From: Actinomycetes bacterium | GTDB taxonomy: Bacteria; Actinomycetota; Actinomycetes; Streptosporangiales; Streptosporangiaceae | Direction: 5' to 3' | Length of the DNA stretch: 5,848 nt | Assembly: GCA_023425615.1 (NCBI GenBank) | Contig: JAFACJ010000509.1 | Span: forward strand, 1-5,848 | Shown here: positions 1 through 5,848 of the stretch, piece after piece | Layout of the letters: each line of letters opens with the position of its first letter | Numbering within the stretch: position 1 is the stretch's first letter | Position numbers and translations under genes: made by a program | The notes under the pieces: model-generated | Told to the model about the DNA's origin: nothing | Databases searched by the model: none | Seen by the model: only the letters and a program-made list of their open reading frames with translations

Positions 1-67
1 GGATAGGTTTCTGCTGACGACGGGACCTCGGGGCCCTGGCAGATCGAGGAAAGCGAGCTCGGCCGGT

Positions 68-703
68 ATGACCGCGACCACAGGCAGCACCCATACCGGG
101 GCATGGCCGAAGGCGGCTCTCGCCGCCTTCGCCTCTGGACTCGTCCTCGGTGTCCTCACCAACCTCGCCCAGGGCTGGCTGCCCGGCGCCTGGAACCAGC
201 TCGCCAACTCCGGAGCCATCTGGTCGGTCGCCGCTTTCGGCACGGGCGCGATCCTCGCCCGGCGCGTTTCCCTGACCGCCGCCGCCGTCGCCGGACTGTG
301 CGCCGAGAGCGGCCTGGTCGTCGGCTACTACGGTTACGCGGAGTTCGGCAGGGACGGCATGGGAGGGCTGTCGGCCCCGCTGGTCTGGCTGGCCATGGCC
401 TTCGTGGCGGGGCCGCTCTTCGGCGTCGCGGGCGCGTGGTGGCGCTCGGGGACGTCGCAGAGCCGCCGTGTGATCGGGTCTGCCGCGCTCGCCGGCGTGT
501 TCGGCGCGGAGGGTCTCCACTACGCCTGGGCGCTCGGCTATGCCGCGCAGGCATGTGCCTGTCTCGCGGTCTTCGTGCTGGTGCCCTTGCTTCTCGCCCG
601 CACGCACAAGGAGCGTGCCTTGGCCTTTCTGGCGGCCGTCCCGCTCGCACTCGCCGCCTATGTCGTCTTCTACTTCGGCGTCCTGGACTGGGTTCTGGGC
701 TGA
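68..703 (+). CDS. DUF6518-type polytopic membrane protein
   Basis: A 211-residue protein of unknown function, dominated by hydrophobic helices rich in Ala, Gly, Leu and Val. I see six or seven likely membrane segments, near residues 15-38, 49-65, 69-90, 103-125, 135-155, 160-177 and 183-207. A short polar N-terminus precedes them, and a positive loop follows residue 177 (ARTHKER). The segment LANSGAIWSVAAFGTG (about 46-61) and the GYYGY stretch (86-90) resemble what I remember of the actinobacterial DUF6518 family, which is also about 200 residues long. That assignment is from memory of the family, not a search. The ATG at 68 is the first start in the frame. A purine stretch GAGGAAAG (46-53) lies about 14 bases upstream, rather far for a ribosome binding site. 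The frame is open to the left edge, so an upstream start cannot be strictly excluded. It ends about 90 bases before the GH16 gene on the same strand, and the two could share a transcript. No catalytic motif is visible. Confidence 0.8.
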   Translation: MTATTGSTHTGAWPKAALAAFASGLVLGVLTNLAQGWLPGAWNQLANSGAIWSVAAFGTGAILARRVSLTAAAVAGLCAESGLVVGYYGYAEFGRDGMGGLSAPLVWLAMAFVAGPLFGVAGAWWRSGTSQSRRVIGSAALAGVFGAEGLHYAWALGYAAQACACLAVFVLVPLLLARTHKERALAFLAAVPLALAAYVVFYFGVLDWVLG

Positions 704-796
704 AGCCCGTTCCTTTGGTCTCCCCCGATGATGCTCGATGGCCCTATTCTTCCGGACAAACCATGATCTGTAATGCGTGCGAGACGGGGAGAGACC
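704..796 (+). promoter_or_regulatory. Intergenic gap upstream of the GH16 gene, possible weak promoter
   Basis: This gap is noticeably less GC-rich than the flanking genes, especially around 740-775. A TGTAAT element at 769-774 could act as a -10 box, with TATTCT at 745-750 as a very poor -35 partner. It ends in the GH16 ribosome binding site. I see no convincing terminator hairpin after the DUF6518 gene, so read-through is possible. The promoter is a suggestion based on composition and one hexamer only. Confidence 0.25.
786..792 (+). promoter_or_regulatory. Ribosome binding site fixing the GH16 start
   Basis: GGGGAGA sits five bases (from its GGAG core) upstream of the ATG at 797. An in-frame ATG at 773 would add eight charged residues (MRARRGET), lies upstream of this site and has no purine-rich site of its own. 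The site therefore favours 797 as the start, which also places the hydrophobic signal segment directly after a short basic N-terminus. Confidence 0.7.
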
Positions 797-1642
797 ATGA
801 GCCATCGGCTTCCCAAGGTCCTGGTGGCGGCGGGGGCCGCGGTCGCCGTGGCGGCCGGCGCCGTCGTGCTCCTGCGGGAGGAGGCGCCTCGTCTCGCCGT
901 CCCCGCGGCCGCGCGTGACAACGAACGCAAGATGCGGCTCGTCTGGCGGGACGAGTTCACCGGCCGCGCGGGCGCCAAGCCCGCCGGGTCGCGCTGGATC
1001 ATCGAGACGGGCACACCCGGCACCGGCGAGCTGGAGTACAACACGCGCGACAATGTCGGCCTGGACGGCAACGGCCATCTCGTCATCACGGCCAAGAGGC
1101 AGGCCCTGCACGGCAAGAAGTACACCTCGGCCCGCATCACCACCGAAGGCAAGTTCACGACGAAGCACGGCCGCATCACCGCGCGCATCAAGTCACCCGA
1201 CGGCCGCGGCCTGTGGCCCGCCTTCTGGCTGCTGGGCGCCAACTATCTGAGCACTCCGTGGCCCGCCTGCGGCGAGATCGACATCATGGAACGCCGCGGC
1301 GACCTCAAACGCCGCACGTACGCCACGCTTCAGGGCCCCGGCTACTCCGGTGTGGGCATCAGCAAGCAGTACAAGCTCAAGCCGGGCAAGAAGTCCTTCA
1401 GCCAAGCGTTCCACACCTTCACCATCGACTGGACGGCGCAGAGCATCATCTGGAGCGTCGACGGTATCCGCGTGCACACCGTCAAGCGCACGGCGGTACC
1501 GGGCAAGTGGGTGTTCGACCACCCGTTCCTTCTCGTGCTGAACCTCGCCGTGGGCGGCCCTTTCCCCGGCAACCCGACCTCCAAGACCCGCCTCCCCGCC
1601 AAGATGATGGTCGACTACGTCCGCGTCTACCGTTACGCCTGA
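797..1642 (+). CDS. Secreted glycoside hydrolase family 16 (endo-beta-1,3-glucanase-like)
   Basis: A 281-residue retaining beta-glucanase of family GH16, predicted to cut internal bonds in beta-1,3 or mixed-linkage glucans outside the cell. A basic N-terminus (RLPK) and a hydrophobic stretch (residues 8-26) act as signal peptide or membrane anchor. VPAAA at 35-39 is a possible cleavage site. The rest is one catalytic domain without a carbohydrate-binding module. The signature GEIDIMER supplies the nucleophile E160, the assisting D162 and the acid/base E165 (codons at 1274, 1280, 1289). The extra residue before the last Glu (ExDxxE) is the laminarinase/agarase/carrageenase form, unlike the ExDxE of lichenases. 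LWPAFWLLG (139-147), GPGYSG (180-185), a Trp-rich sugar-binding strand ending in SVDG, and the closing strand DYVRVY (273-278) all fit GH16. The length suits a single-domain enzyme. Substrate is inferred, with laminarin-type beta-1,3-glucan most likely. It runs convergently with the siderophore-interacting protein gene. Confidence 0.92.
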   Translation: MSHRLPKVLVAAGAAVAVAAGAVVLLREEAPRLAVPAAARDNERKMRLVWRDEFTGRAGAKPAGSRWIIETGTPGTGELEYNTRDNVGLDGNGHLVITAKRQALHGKKYTSARITTEGKFTTKHGRITARIKSPDGRGLWPAFWLLGANYLSTPWPACGEIDIMERRGDLKRRTYATLQGPGYSGVGISKQYKLKPGKKSFSQAFHTFTIDWTAQSIIWSVDGIRVHTVKRTAVPGKWVFDHPFLLVLNLAVGGPFPGNPTSKTRLPAKMMVDYVRVYRYA

Positions 1643-1695
1643 GCCCGGACGAAGGAACACCCCCACGGGAACACCGCGTCCATCACAGGCAGCCG

Positions 1696-2415
1696 TCAGT
1701 CCAGTCCGGTGCGGCCTTCGGCCCAGTAGGCCTTGCCGAGGACCCGGGCGGGGCGGGGGTGCCACTCGCGGGCGGCGCGGCGGGTCAGGTGGACGGTCGC
1801 GGCGTCGCCGGTGACGACGAGGTCGTAGGGGGCCTCGTCCGCGCCGGCCGCGTCGCGGGCGGCGGACAGCAACTCCTCGCGGCCCGGCGTCTTGGACACG
1901 ACGGTGACGTTCTGGGTGATGCCCAGGGCGGTGAGGACCGTGGTGAGTTCGGCGGGGGCGTCCGCCTCCAGGATGTGGGTGACGCCTTCGGTCTTGGTGG
2001 TGTGGAGTGCTCCGGCCAGGCCGACACTGGACTCATCGCCGACGAACACCACCTTCGCCGCCGTGCCGCTGAGGTCGAGTGAGCGGCGCGGCCCGAACAG
2101 TTCGCACACGTCGCCCGTCGCGGCCCGTTCGAACCACGCGGAGGCCGGGCCGTCGCCGTGGGTGAACGCGATCAGCGCCGTCGTCCCCTCCGCCGTGTCC
2201 CACACGGTCGGCGTGTAGGTGCGCATCGCCAGGGTTCCGCGTTCCGGACGCATCTGGATCTTGGCTCCGGGCGTCCACGACGCCGAACGGAACCGCTCGG
2301 ACCGCAACTCCACCCGGACGAACCGGTCCGACAAGGGCGTCTTCCCGATGACGAGCGCCTGGTCCAGCAGTCTTCCGCTCGCGAGGTCGGCGAGTCTCCG
2401 CGTTATCCGTGCCAT
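1696..2415 (-). CDS. Siderophore-interacting protein (FAD-dependent ferric-siderophore reductase)
   Basis: A 239-residue cytoplasmic flavoprotein of the siderophore-interacting protein family (FAD-binding domain followed by the SIP C-terminal domain). Members reduce imported ferric-siderophores with NAD(P)H so that iron is released. Visible marks are MRTYTP (64-69), the R-x-Y-T motif that binds FAD. HGDGPASAW (86-94) matches the family's conserved H-G-D-x-G-P-A-S-x-W region. A beta strand with VVFVGDESSVGLAG (122-135) begins the nucleotide-binding half, and KAYWAEGRTG (228-237) is the typical C-terminal YWxxG end. It is slightly shorter than many relatives (about 250-280). An in-frame TGA lies just upstream (2422-2424), so the ATG at 2415 is the first usable start. 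AGGAG (plus strand 2426-2430) lies about 10 bases upstream. No siderophore synthesis or transport gene is in the window, and I see no obvious iron-box operator. The siderophore is unknown. Confidence 0.88.
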   Translation of the reverse strand: MARITRRLADLASGRLLDQALVIGKTPLSDRFVRVELRSERFRSASWTPGAKIQMRPERGTLAMRTYTPTVWDTAEGTTALIAFTHGDGPASAWFERAATGDVCELFGPRRSLDLSGTAAKVVFVGDESSVGLAGALHTTKTEGVTHILEADAPAELTTVLTALGITQNVTVVSKTPGREELLSAARDAAGADEAPYDLVVTGDAATVHLTRRAAREWHPRPARVLGKAYWAEGRTGLD

Positions 2416-2430
2416 CGTTCATCAACTCCT

Positions 2431-2450
2431 CGGGTCCCTTACCGGGTCCC
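2431..2450. repeat. Tandem 8-bp direct repeat CGGGTCCC, 12-base period
   Basis: CGGGTCCC occurs at 2431-2438 and again at 2443-2450, separated by TTAC. It lies immediately upstream of the ribosome binding site of the minus-strand SIP gene. Each unit is nearly self-complementary (GGG-T-CCC), so it could be a pair of weak operator half-sites or a weak RNA stem in the SIP leader. The role is unknown and chance is possible in GC-rich DNA. Confidence 0.4.
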
Positions 2451-2498
2451 ATTTCACGCGAAACCGGATCTGGATGGTGGAAGGATCTCAGTCGTGCC

Positions 2499-2508
2499 CA
2501 TGGCCATG
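2499..2508. promoter_or_regulatory. Perfect 10-bp palindrome CATGGCCATG
   Basis: CATGGCCATG is identical to its reverse complement and sits near the centre of the divergent intergenic region. It could be an operator for a dimeric regulator controlling one or both flanking genes. A 10-bp palindrome is short enough to occur by chance, and no known operator consensus is recognised. Confidence 0.25.
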
Positions 2509-2594
2509 AACCCCGTTCCCCGAAAGCGACGACGACACCGGAACCACGGCCCTGGTGACCGCGTACCATCGGGGCGGGGATGCCGCCCGTCCAC

Positions 2595-2603
2595 GGAGTG
2601 AGG
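2595..2603 (+). promoter_or_regulatory. Ribosome binding site supporting the kinase start at GTG 2609
   Basis: GGAGTGAGG ends five bases before the in-frame GTG at 2609. The more upstream in-frame GTG at 2555 has no comparable purine-rich site at normal spacing. A start at 2609 puts the kinase fold eight or nine residues from the N-terminus, as is usual in bacterial Hanks kinases. Confidence 0.55.
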
Positions 2604-2608
2604 CGCCG

Positions 2609-4555
2609 GTGTTGCACAGCGGTCTGGTGCTGGAGGACCGGTACCAGCTGAAGGAGCTCCTCGGCAACGGCGCGATGGGGCAGGTCTGGCGCGGCCTCGA
2701 CCGCAGGCTCGGCCGCGAGGTCGCGGTGAAGTTCCTGTTCAGCCTCCAGTCCTCGCCGGAGCTGACCCGGCGGTTCGAGAACGAGGCACGGATCGGCGCC
2801 TCGTTCCAGCATCCGGGCATGACGGTCGTCCATGACTTCGGCGCGGAGCGGGGAGTCCTCTACCTGGTCATGGAGCTCCTGCACGGCACCGATCTGGCCA
2901 AGGTGATCGCGAGGAACCGTCAGGGCCTTCCCCTCCCCCGGGTGTGCGATCTGCTCGGACAGCTCGCCGCCGTGCTGGAAGTCGCGCACGAGGCCGGGGT
3001 CGTCCACCGTGACATCAAACCCGCCAATCTCGTCCTGCTGCCCGATGGGCGGCTGAAGCTCTGTGACTTCGGTATCGCCAGGCTGATCGACGGGAGCGCC
3101 GGAACGGCCCGGATCGGGACTCCCGCCTATCTGGCGCCGGAGCAGTTCGAAGGCGTCGTCGACCGCCGAACCGACCTGTACGCGGTCGGCTGCCTGGCCT
3201 ATGAGCTGCTGACCGGCCGCACGCCGTTCGCCGGATCGCTCCCGGAACTGGTGCGGCAGCACGCCGAGGTGACGCCCCGTCCCCCGGAGGAACTGCGCCA
3301 CGACATTCCGCCCGAGCTGGGCCGTCTGGTGATGAGCCTTCTGGCGAAGTCGCCCGCCGACCGTCCGGAGGCATCGGAGCTGCTGCGACGTATCGACGCA
3401 CTCGCCTCCGGCGGCTCCTCCTCCACCCGTGTGGAGGAGCCGGTGGGGGATCCCGGCGCCCGGCAGCGGCTCGCCGTCCGGCTGTGGGGTGAGAAGTCCT
3501 ATGACCAGGCGCTGGAAGTCGCACGGGAGAACGTCGCGACGCTCTCGCTGCTGCACGGCGACGACCACGAGCAGACCCTGCGCGCCCTGCTGTTCGTCGC
3601 CCGGATCCTGCGTTCGATGGAACGTCCCCTGGACGCCGCCGAGGTCTTGGCACGCGTCACGGAATCACGAGAGCACACCTTGGGCCCTGACCACCGGGAC
3701 ACCCTGGACGCCCGGCACGACCTCGCCGAGATGTGGATGCTCGCGCGGCGGTACCGGCAGGCGGTCGCCGAAGCCGAGAGAGCGGCGGCCGTCCGCACCC
3801 GGCTGCTGGGACCCGGTTCCCTGCCCGCGTTGCGAAGCCGGCAACTCGCCGCGGTCGCCCTGGCCCGCTCCGGCGATGAGCGAGCGCTGAAGGAACTGCC
3901 GCGGGTGGGAGGGGCGCTGAAAGACGCCTTGGGGATGGATCACCGGCTGTTCCGCTCGGTCTTCGAGGCGATGGAAGAGCTGGTGCGCGCGCGGTGCGAC
4001 CATTACGCGGCGGTGTTCGAGGCGTCAGCGGAGAATCCGCCCTTGGACGGCCTGCCGGATCTCGCGGCTCTGTGCGAGGACTTCCCCGGTCCCGGCTCGG
4101 AGACGACCTGGCGGGCTCGTCATTGGCTGGCCAGATATCTGGAACGGGCCGGGCGGAGCGCGGAGGCGCTCGCCGAGGCGGAGAAGGCCGTTGACGGGCT
4201 CACCGCTTTGGACCGCGTACGCACCCCCCTCGCCCTGGACACCCTGGAGATGGTCGGGCGTCTGCTCTGGGAGACGGGGCGGCGCGCCGAGTCCGTGAAC
4301 ATCGCGCGTTTCCTGGCTCACAGCCGTGCCCTCGTCCTGGGCCGGAGCCACCGCTCCGCCATGAGCGCGCACCACCGCCTCGCCGAGGTCCTCTCGGCGA
4401 CGCATCACCTGGACGAGGCGCGGGCGGTCGCCACGCGGGCCGTGGCCGACAGGCACTCCGTCCTCGGCGGCGGCTCCCCCGAGACCGAGGCCAGCCGCCT
4501 GCTCCTGGCCGACATCGACGCACGTCTGGCCCGCCGCTCCCAGCGGACCGCCTGA
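2609..4555 (+). CDS. Soluble Hanks-type Ser/Thr protein kinase with C-terminal TPR array
   Basis: A 648-residue protein in two halves. Residues about 9-264 form a PknB-like kinase that transfers phosphate from ATP to Ser or Thr. It has the glycine loop GNGAMGQV (19-26), lysine K41 in VAVK, helix-C glutamate E59, HRDIKPAN (133-140) with base D135, DFG (153-155), [10 protein letters not shown] (170-179) and D189 in RTDLYAVG. All catalytic residues are present, so it should be active. Activation-loop threonines T166 and T171 are candidate autophosphorylation sites. A Ser/Gly linker (267-273) leads to a helical region (about 282-640) of TPR-like repeats of about 42 residues with an LGxDHxxTLxAxxxLA theme, seen at G317, G359, G401, G442, G578 and G620. 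Such arrays bind protein partners. There is no membrane segment or PASTA/PknB-type sensor, so it is cytosolic. An alternative start at GTG 2555 would add 18 residues. The Hsp70 gene follows after 14 bases, so it probably shares the operon. Confidence 0.93.
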   Translation: MLHSGLVLEDRYQLKELLGNGAMGQVWRGLDRRLGREVAVKFLFSLQSSPELTRRFENEARIGASFQHPGMTVVHDFGAERGVLYLVMELLHGTDLAKVIARNRQGLPLPRVCDLLGQLAAVLEVAHEAGVVHRDIKPANLVLLPDGRLKLCDFGIARLIDGSAGTARIGTPAYLAPEQFEGVVDRRTDLYAVGCLAYELLTGRTPFAGSLPELVRQHAEVTPRPPEELRHDIPPELGRLVMSLLAKSPADRPEASELLRRIDALASGGSSSTRVEEPVGDPGARQRLAVRLWGEKSYDQALEVARENVATLSLLHGDDHEQTLRALLFVARILRSMERPLDAAEVLARVTESREHTLGPDHRDTLDARHDLAEMWMLARRYRQAVAEAERAAAVRTRLLGPGSLPALRSRQLAAVALARSGDERALKELPRVGGALKDALGMDHRLFRSVFEAMEELVRARCDHYAAVFEASAENPPLDGLPDLAALCEDFPGPGSETTWRARHWLARYLERAGRSAEALAEAEKAVDGLTALDRVRTPLALDTLEMVGRLLWETGRRAESVNIARFLAHSRALVLGRSHRSAMSAHHRLAEVLSATHHLDEARAVATRAVADRHSVLGGGSPETEASRLLLADIDARLARRSQRTA

Positions 4556-4561
4556 GAGGGG
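4555..4561 (+). promoter_or_regulatory. Ribosome binding site of the Hsp70 gene, overlapping the kinase stop
   Basis: AGAGGGG starts on the last base of the kinase TGA stop codon (4553-4555) and lies eight bases before the ATG at 4570. This tight packing indicates co-transcription and possibly coupled translation of the two genes. Confidence 0.7.
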
Positions 4562-4569
4562 ACGATCCC

Positions 4570-5848
4570 ATGGCCCGCGCGCTCGGCATCGACCTGGGGA
4601 CCGCCAAAGCCGTCGCCGCGATCCTGGAAGGCGGCGAGCCCACCGTCATCGCCGACGCCGACGGTCTGCGGGTGACACCGGCGGTCGTGGCGTTCGACGA
4701 CGGCAGACCGCTGACCGGCGCGGCCGCGCTCGCCCTGGCGAGGACCACGGTCGCTCCCGTCGCCACGGGAAGTCCGCGTGATCTGGACACGCACCGGCCG
4801 ACGCGTGCCGACGCCTTCGTTCCACAGCAGATCAGCGCGTTCGTGCTGCAGAAGCTCAAGCGCGACGCCGAGTCCTACCTGGGCGAGACGGTCACCGACG
4901 CGGTGATCACCATCCCCGCCCTCTTCAGTGAGCACAGGCGGCAGGCCGTCAAGGAGGCAGGCCGGATCGCGGGGTTCAACGTCCTGCGGATCATCAGCGC
5001 CACCTCGGCCGCCGGGGTCGCCCATCACCTGACGACCTGGGACGATGCCACCGTCCTCATCTTCGACCTGGGCGCCGGCACACTCGACGTCTCCCTCCTG
5101 GAGGTGGGCGACGGCGTGGTCGAGGTGAAGGCGGCCTCCGGCCACGGCCACCTGGGCGGAGACGACTGGGACGACAGGATCGTGGACTGGCTCATCACCG
5201 GCTTCCACGAGAAGCACGGCATCGGCTTGGCCACCGACGAGATGGCCCTGCGACGTCTTCGCGCGGCGGCGGAGCAGGCCAAGGTCGCGCTGTCCGACTC
5301 CACCGAGACGACCATCGCGCTCCGCTATATCCACGGGGGTCCCCAAGGGCTCTTCCATCTGGAGGAGAAACTGACGCGAACCCGGTTCCAGGAACTCACC
5401 GCCGATCTCCTCGCACACTGCAAGGCGCTCTTCCAGCGGGTCATCGAGGACGCCTGGATCAAGGTCGAGGACATCGACCGCGTCCTCCTCCTCGGAGGGG
5501 CGACCCGGATGCCCGCCGTCATCGCACTGGTCAGGGAGCTTTCCGGCAGAGAACCCGAGAGGGGTCCTGACGCCTGTGCCGCCGTCGGCGCCGCGCTGCA
5601 GGCCGGTGTGCTCAAGGGCGAGGTCAAGGACGTCCTGCTGATGGACGTCACCCCGCTGTCGCTGGGCATCGAGACCGAGGGAGGCGTCTTCACCAAGATC
5701 ATCGAACGGAACACCACGATCCCGACCAAGCACTCGGAGACCTTCTCCACGCACGAGGACGGCCAGGGCGCCTTCGACGTGCAGGTCTACCAGGGCGAGC
5801 GCGAGATCGCGGCGTACAACAAGAAGCTGGGCACCTTCCAGCTCACCG
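4570..5848 (+). CDS. Divergent Hsp70/DnaK paralogue, 3' end cut by the window
   Basis: The frame is open to the edge and gives 426 residues: the whole nucleotide-binding domain, the linker and the start of the beta substrate-binding domain. A full DnaK would need roughly 190 more. The start [11 protein letters not shown] matches actinobacterial DnaK, so ATG 4570 is firm. Recognisable parts are the phosphate-1 loop GIDLGT (6-11, D8 and T11 kept), ITIPALF (113-118), phosphate-2 [10 protein letters not shown] (165-174, with D166, T171 and D173 kept), LGGDDWD (195-201), the adenosine motif GGATRMP (309-315), and the linker with strand one, [13 protein letters not shown] (354-366). Unlike DnaK it has no lysine between K13 and K95, so the catalytic K70 equivalent is gone. 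The NEPTAAA motif is SATSAAG (143-149), so the E171 equivalent is Ala144. In the peptide pocket, H395 and F402 replace the Ala and Val of DnaK. ATP turnover and normal client binding are probably altered. It is a paralogue, not the housekeeping dnaK: no grpE or dnaJ is seen, and the upstream partner is a kinase. Confidence 0.93.
   Translation, partial: MARALGIDLGTAKAVAAILEGGEPTVIADADGLRVTPAVVAFDDGRPLTGAAALALARTTVAPVATGSPRDLDTHRPTRADAFVPQQISAFVLQKLKRDAESYLGETVTDAVITIPALFSEHRRQAVKEAGRIAGFNVLRIISATSAAGVAHHLTTWDDATVLIFDLGAGTLDVSLLEVGDGVVEVKAASGHGHLGGDDWDDRIVDWLITGFHEKHGIGLATDEMALRRLRAAAEQAKVALSDSTETTIALRYIHGGPQGLFHLEEKLTRTRFQELTADLLAHCKALFQRVIEDAWIKVEDIDRVLLLGGATRMPAVIALVRELSGREPERGPDACAAVGAALQAGVLKGEVKDVLLMDVTPLSLGIETEGGVFTKIIERNTTIPTKHSETFSTHEDGQGAFDVQVYQGEREIAAYNKKLGTFQLT

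Larger units (their letters stand above)
2416..2608. promoter_or_regulatory. Divergent intergenic region between the SIP and kinase genes
   Basis: About 190 bases that should carry the outward promoters of both neighbours. No clear -35/-10 pair is readable on either strand. It contains the 8-bp direct repeat and the 10-bp palindrome listed separately, and a GGATCT direct repeat (2466-2471 and 2483-2488, 17 bases apart). Codons between 2555 and 2608, in frame with the kinase, have clearly fewer G/C third positions than the kinase itself, which supports treating this part as non-coding leader. Confidence 0.5.

Noticed and set aside
1..67. TAGGTT at 5-10 as a -10 promoter box for the DUF6518 gene
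   Set aside because: Any -35 partner would fall outside the window and the hexamer fits the actinomycete consensus only partly.
1654..1675. Direct repeat GGAACACC at 1654-1661 and 1668-1675
   Set aside because: Two 8-bp copies in a short convergent gap with no promoter or gene start nearby; most likely chance.
1643..1695. Possible bidirectional terminator between the convergent GH16 and SIP genes
   Set aside because: Only a 5-bp stem (GGACG 1647-1651 with CGTCC 1677-1681) around a 25-base loop is visible, with no T-tract. It is too weak to call.
1213..2082. Plus-strand open frame of about 289 codons spanning the GH16 3' end and the SIP gene
   Set aside because: It is out of frame with the GH16 catalytic motif and antisense to the SIP FAD and C-terminal motifs. 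Its composition (Arg, Gly, Gln, His) is that of a shadow frame.
2033..3568. Long minus-strand open frame of about 511 codons overlapping the SIP and kinase genes
   Set aside because: It is antisense to a kinase with every catalytic motif and to the SIP start. The translation is low-complexity and rich in Gln, Arg, Gly and His with no recognisable domain, as expected for a shadow frame in GC-rich DNA.
4405..5754. Minus-strand open frame of about 449 codons opposite the Hsp70 gene
   Set aside because: It mirrors the Hsp70 reading frame, has no family motif, and the plus-strand frame gives unmistakable DnaK motifs. It is a GC-bias artefact.
4570..5848. Housekeeping dnaK
   Set aside because: Loss of the K70 and E171 equivalents, the altered peptide pocket, and a kinase rather than dnaK-grpE-dnaJ context argue for a specialised paralogue.

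Overview
The window is very GC-rich, with coding frames strongly biased to G or C at the third codon position. Its protein families (DUF6518 membrane protein, secreted GH16 glucanase, siderophore-interacting protein, PknB-type kinase with TPRs, actinobacterial-type DnaK) point to an actinomycete, most likely Streptomyces or a close relative. The genus is inferred from gene style, not proven. There is no rRNA, tRNA, CRISPR array, insertion sequence or phage gene. No bldA-type TTA codon was noticed in the genes.

Layout. (1) 68-703, plus strand: a small polytopic membrane protein of the DUF6518 type. (2) 797-1642, plus: an exported glycoside hydrolase family 16 enzyme, probably an endo-beta-1,3-glucanase (laminarinase-like). 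(3) 1696-2415, minus: a siderophore-interacting protein (flavin ferric-siderophore reductase), convergent with the GH16 gene. (4) 2416-2608: a divergent intergenic region with short direct repeats and a palindrome. (5) 2609-4555, plus: a soluble Hanks-type Ser/Thr kinase fused to a long array of about 42-residue TPR-like repeats. (6) 4570-5848, plus, running off the right edge: an Hsp70/DnaK paralogue.

Genes 5 and 6 are 14 bases apart and almost certainly co-transcribed. The first three genes look like ordinary, mutually unrelated accessory or housekeeping functions. The kinase-Hsp70 pair is the most interesting part. The kinase keeps every catalytic residue. The Hsp70 keeps the DnaK framework, the interdomain linker and nucleotide-binding motifs. 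It has lost the catalytic lysine (E. coli K70) and the coupling glutamate (E. coli E171), and it carries bulky substitutions at the peptide-pocket and arch positions (E. coli V436 and A429). This looks like a degenerate or repurposed chaperone placed under, or working with, a TPR-bearing kinase. The functional link is inference. The rest of the operon lies beyond the window.
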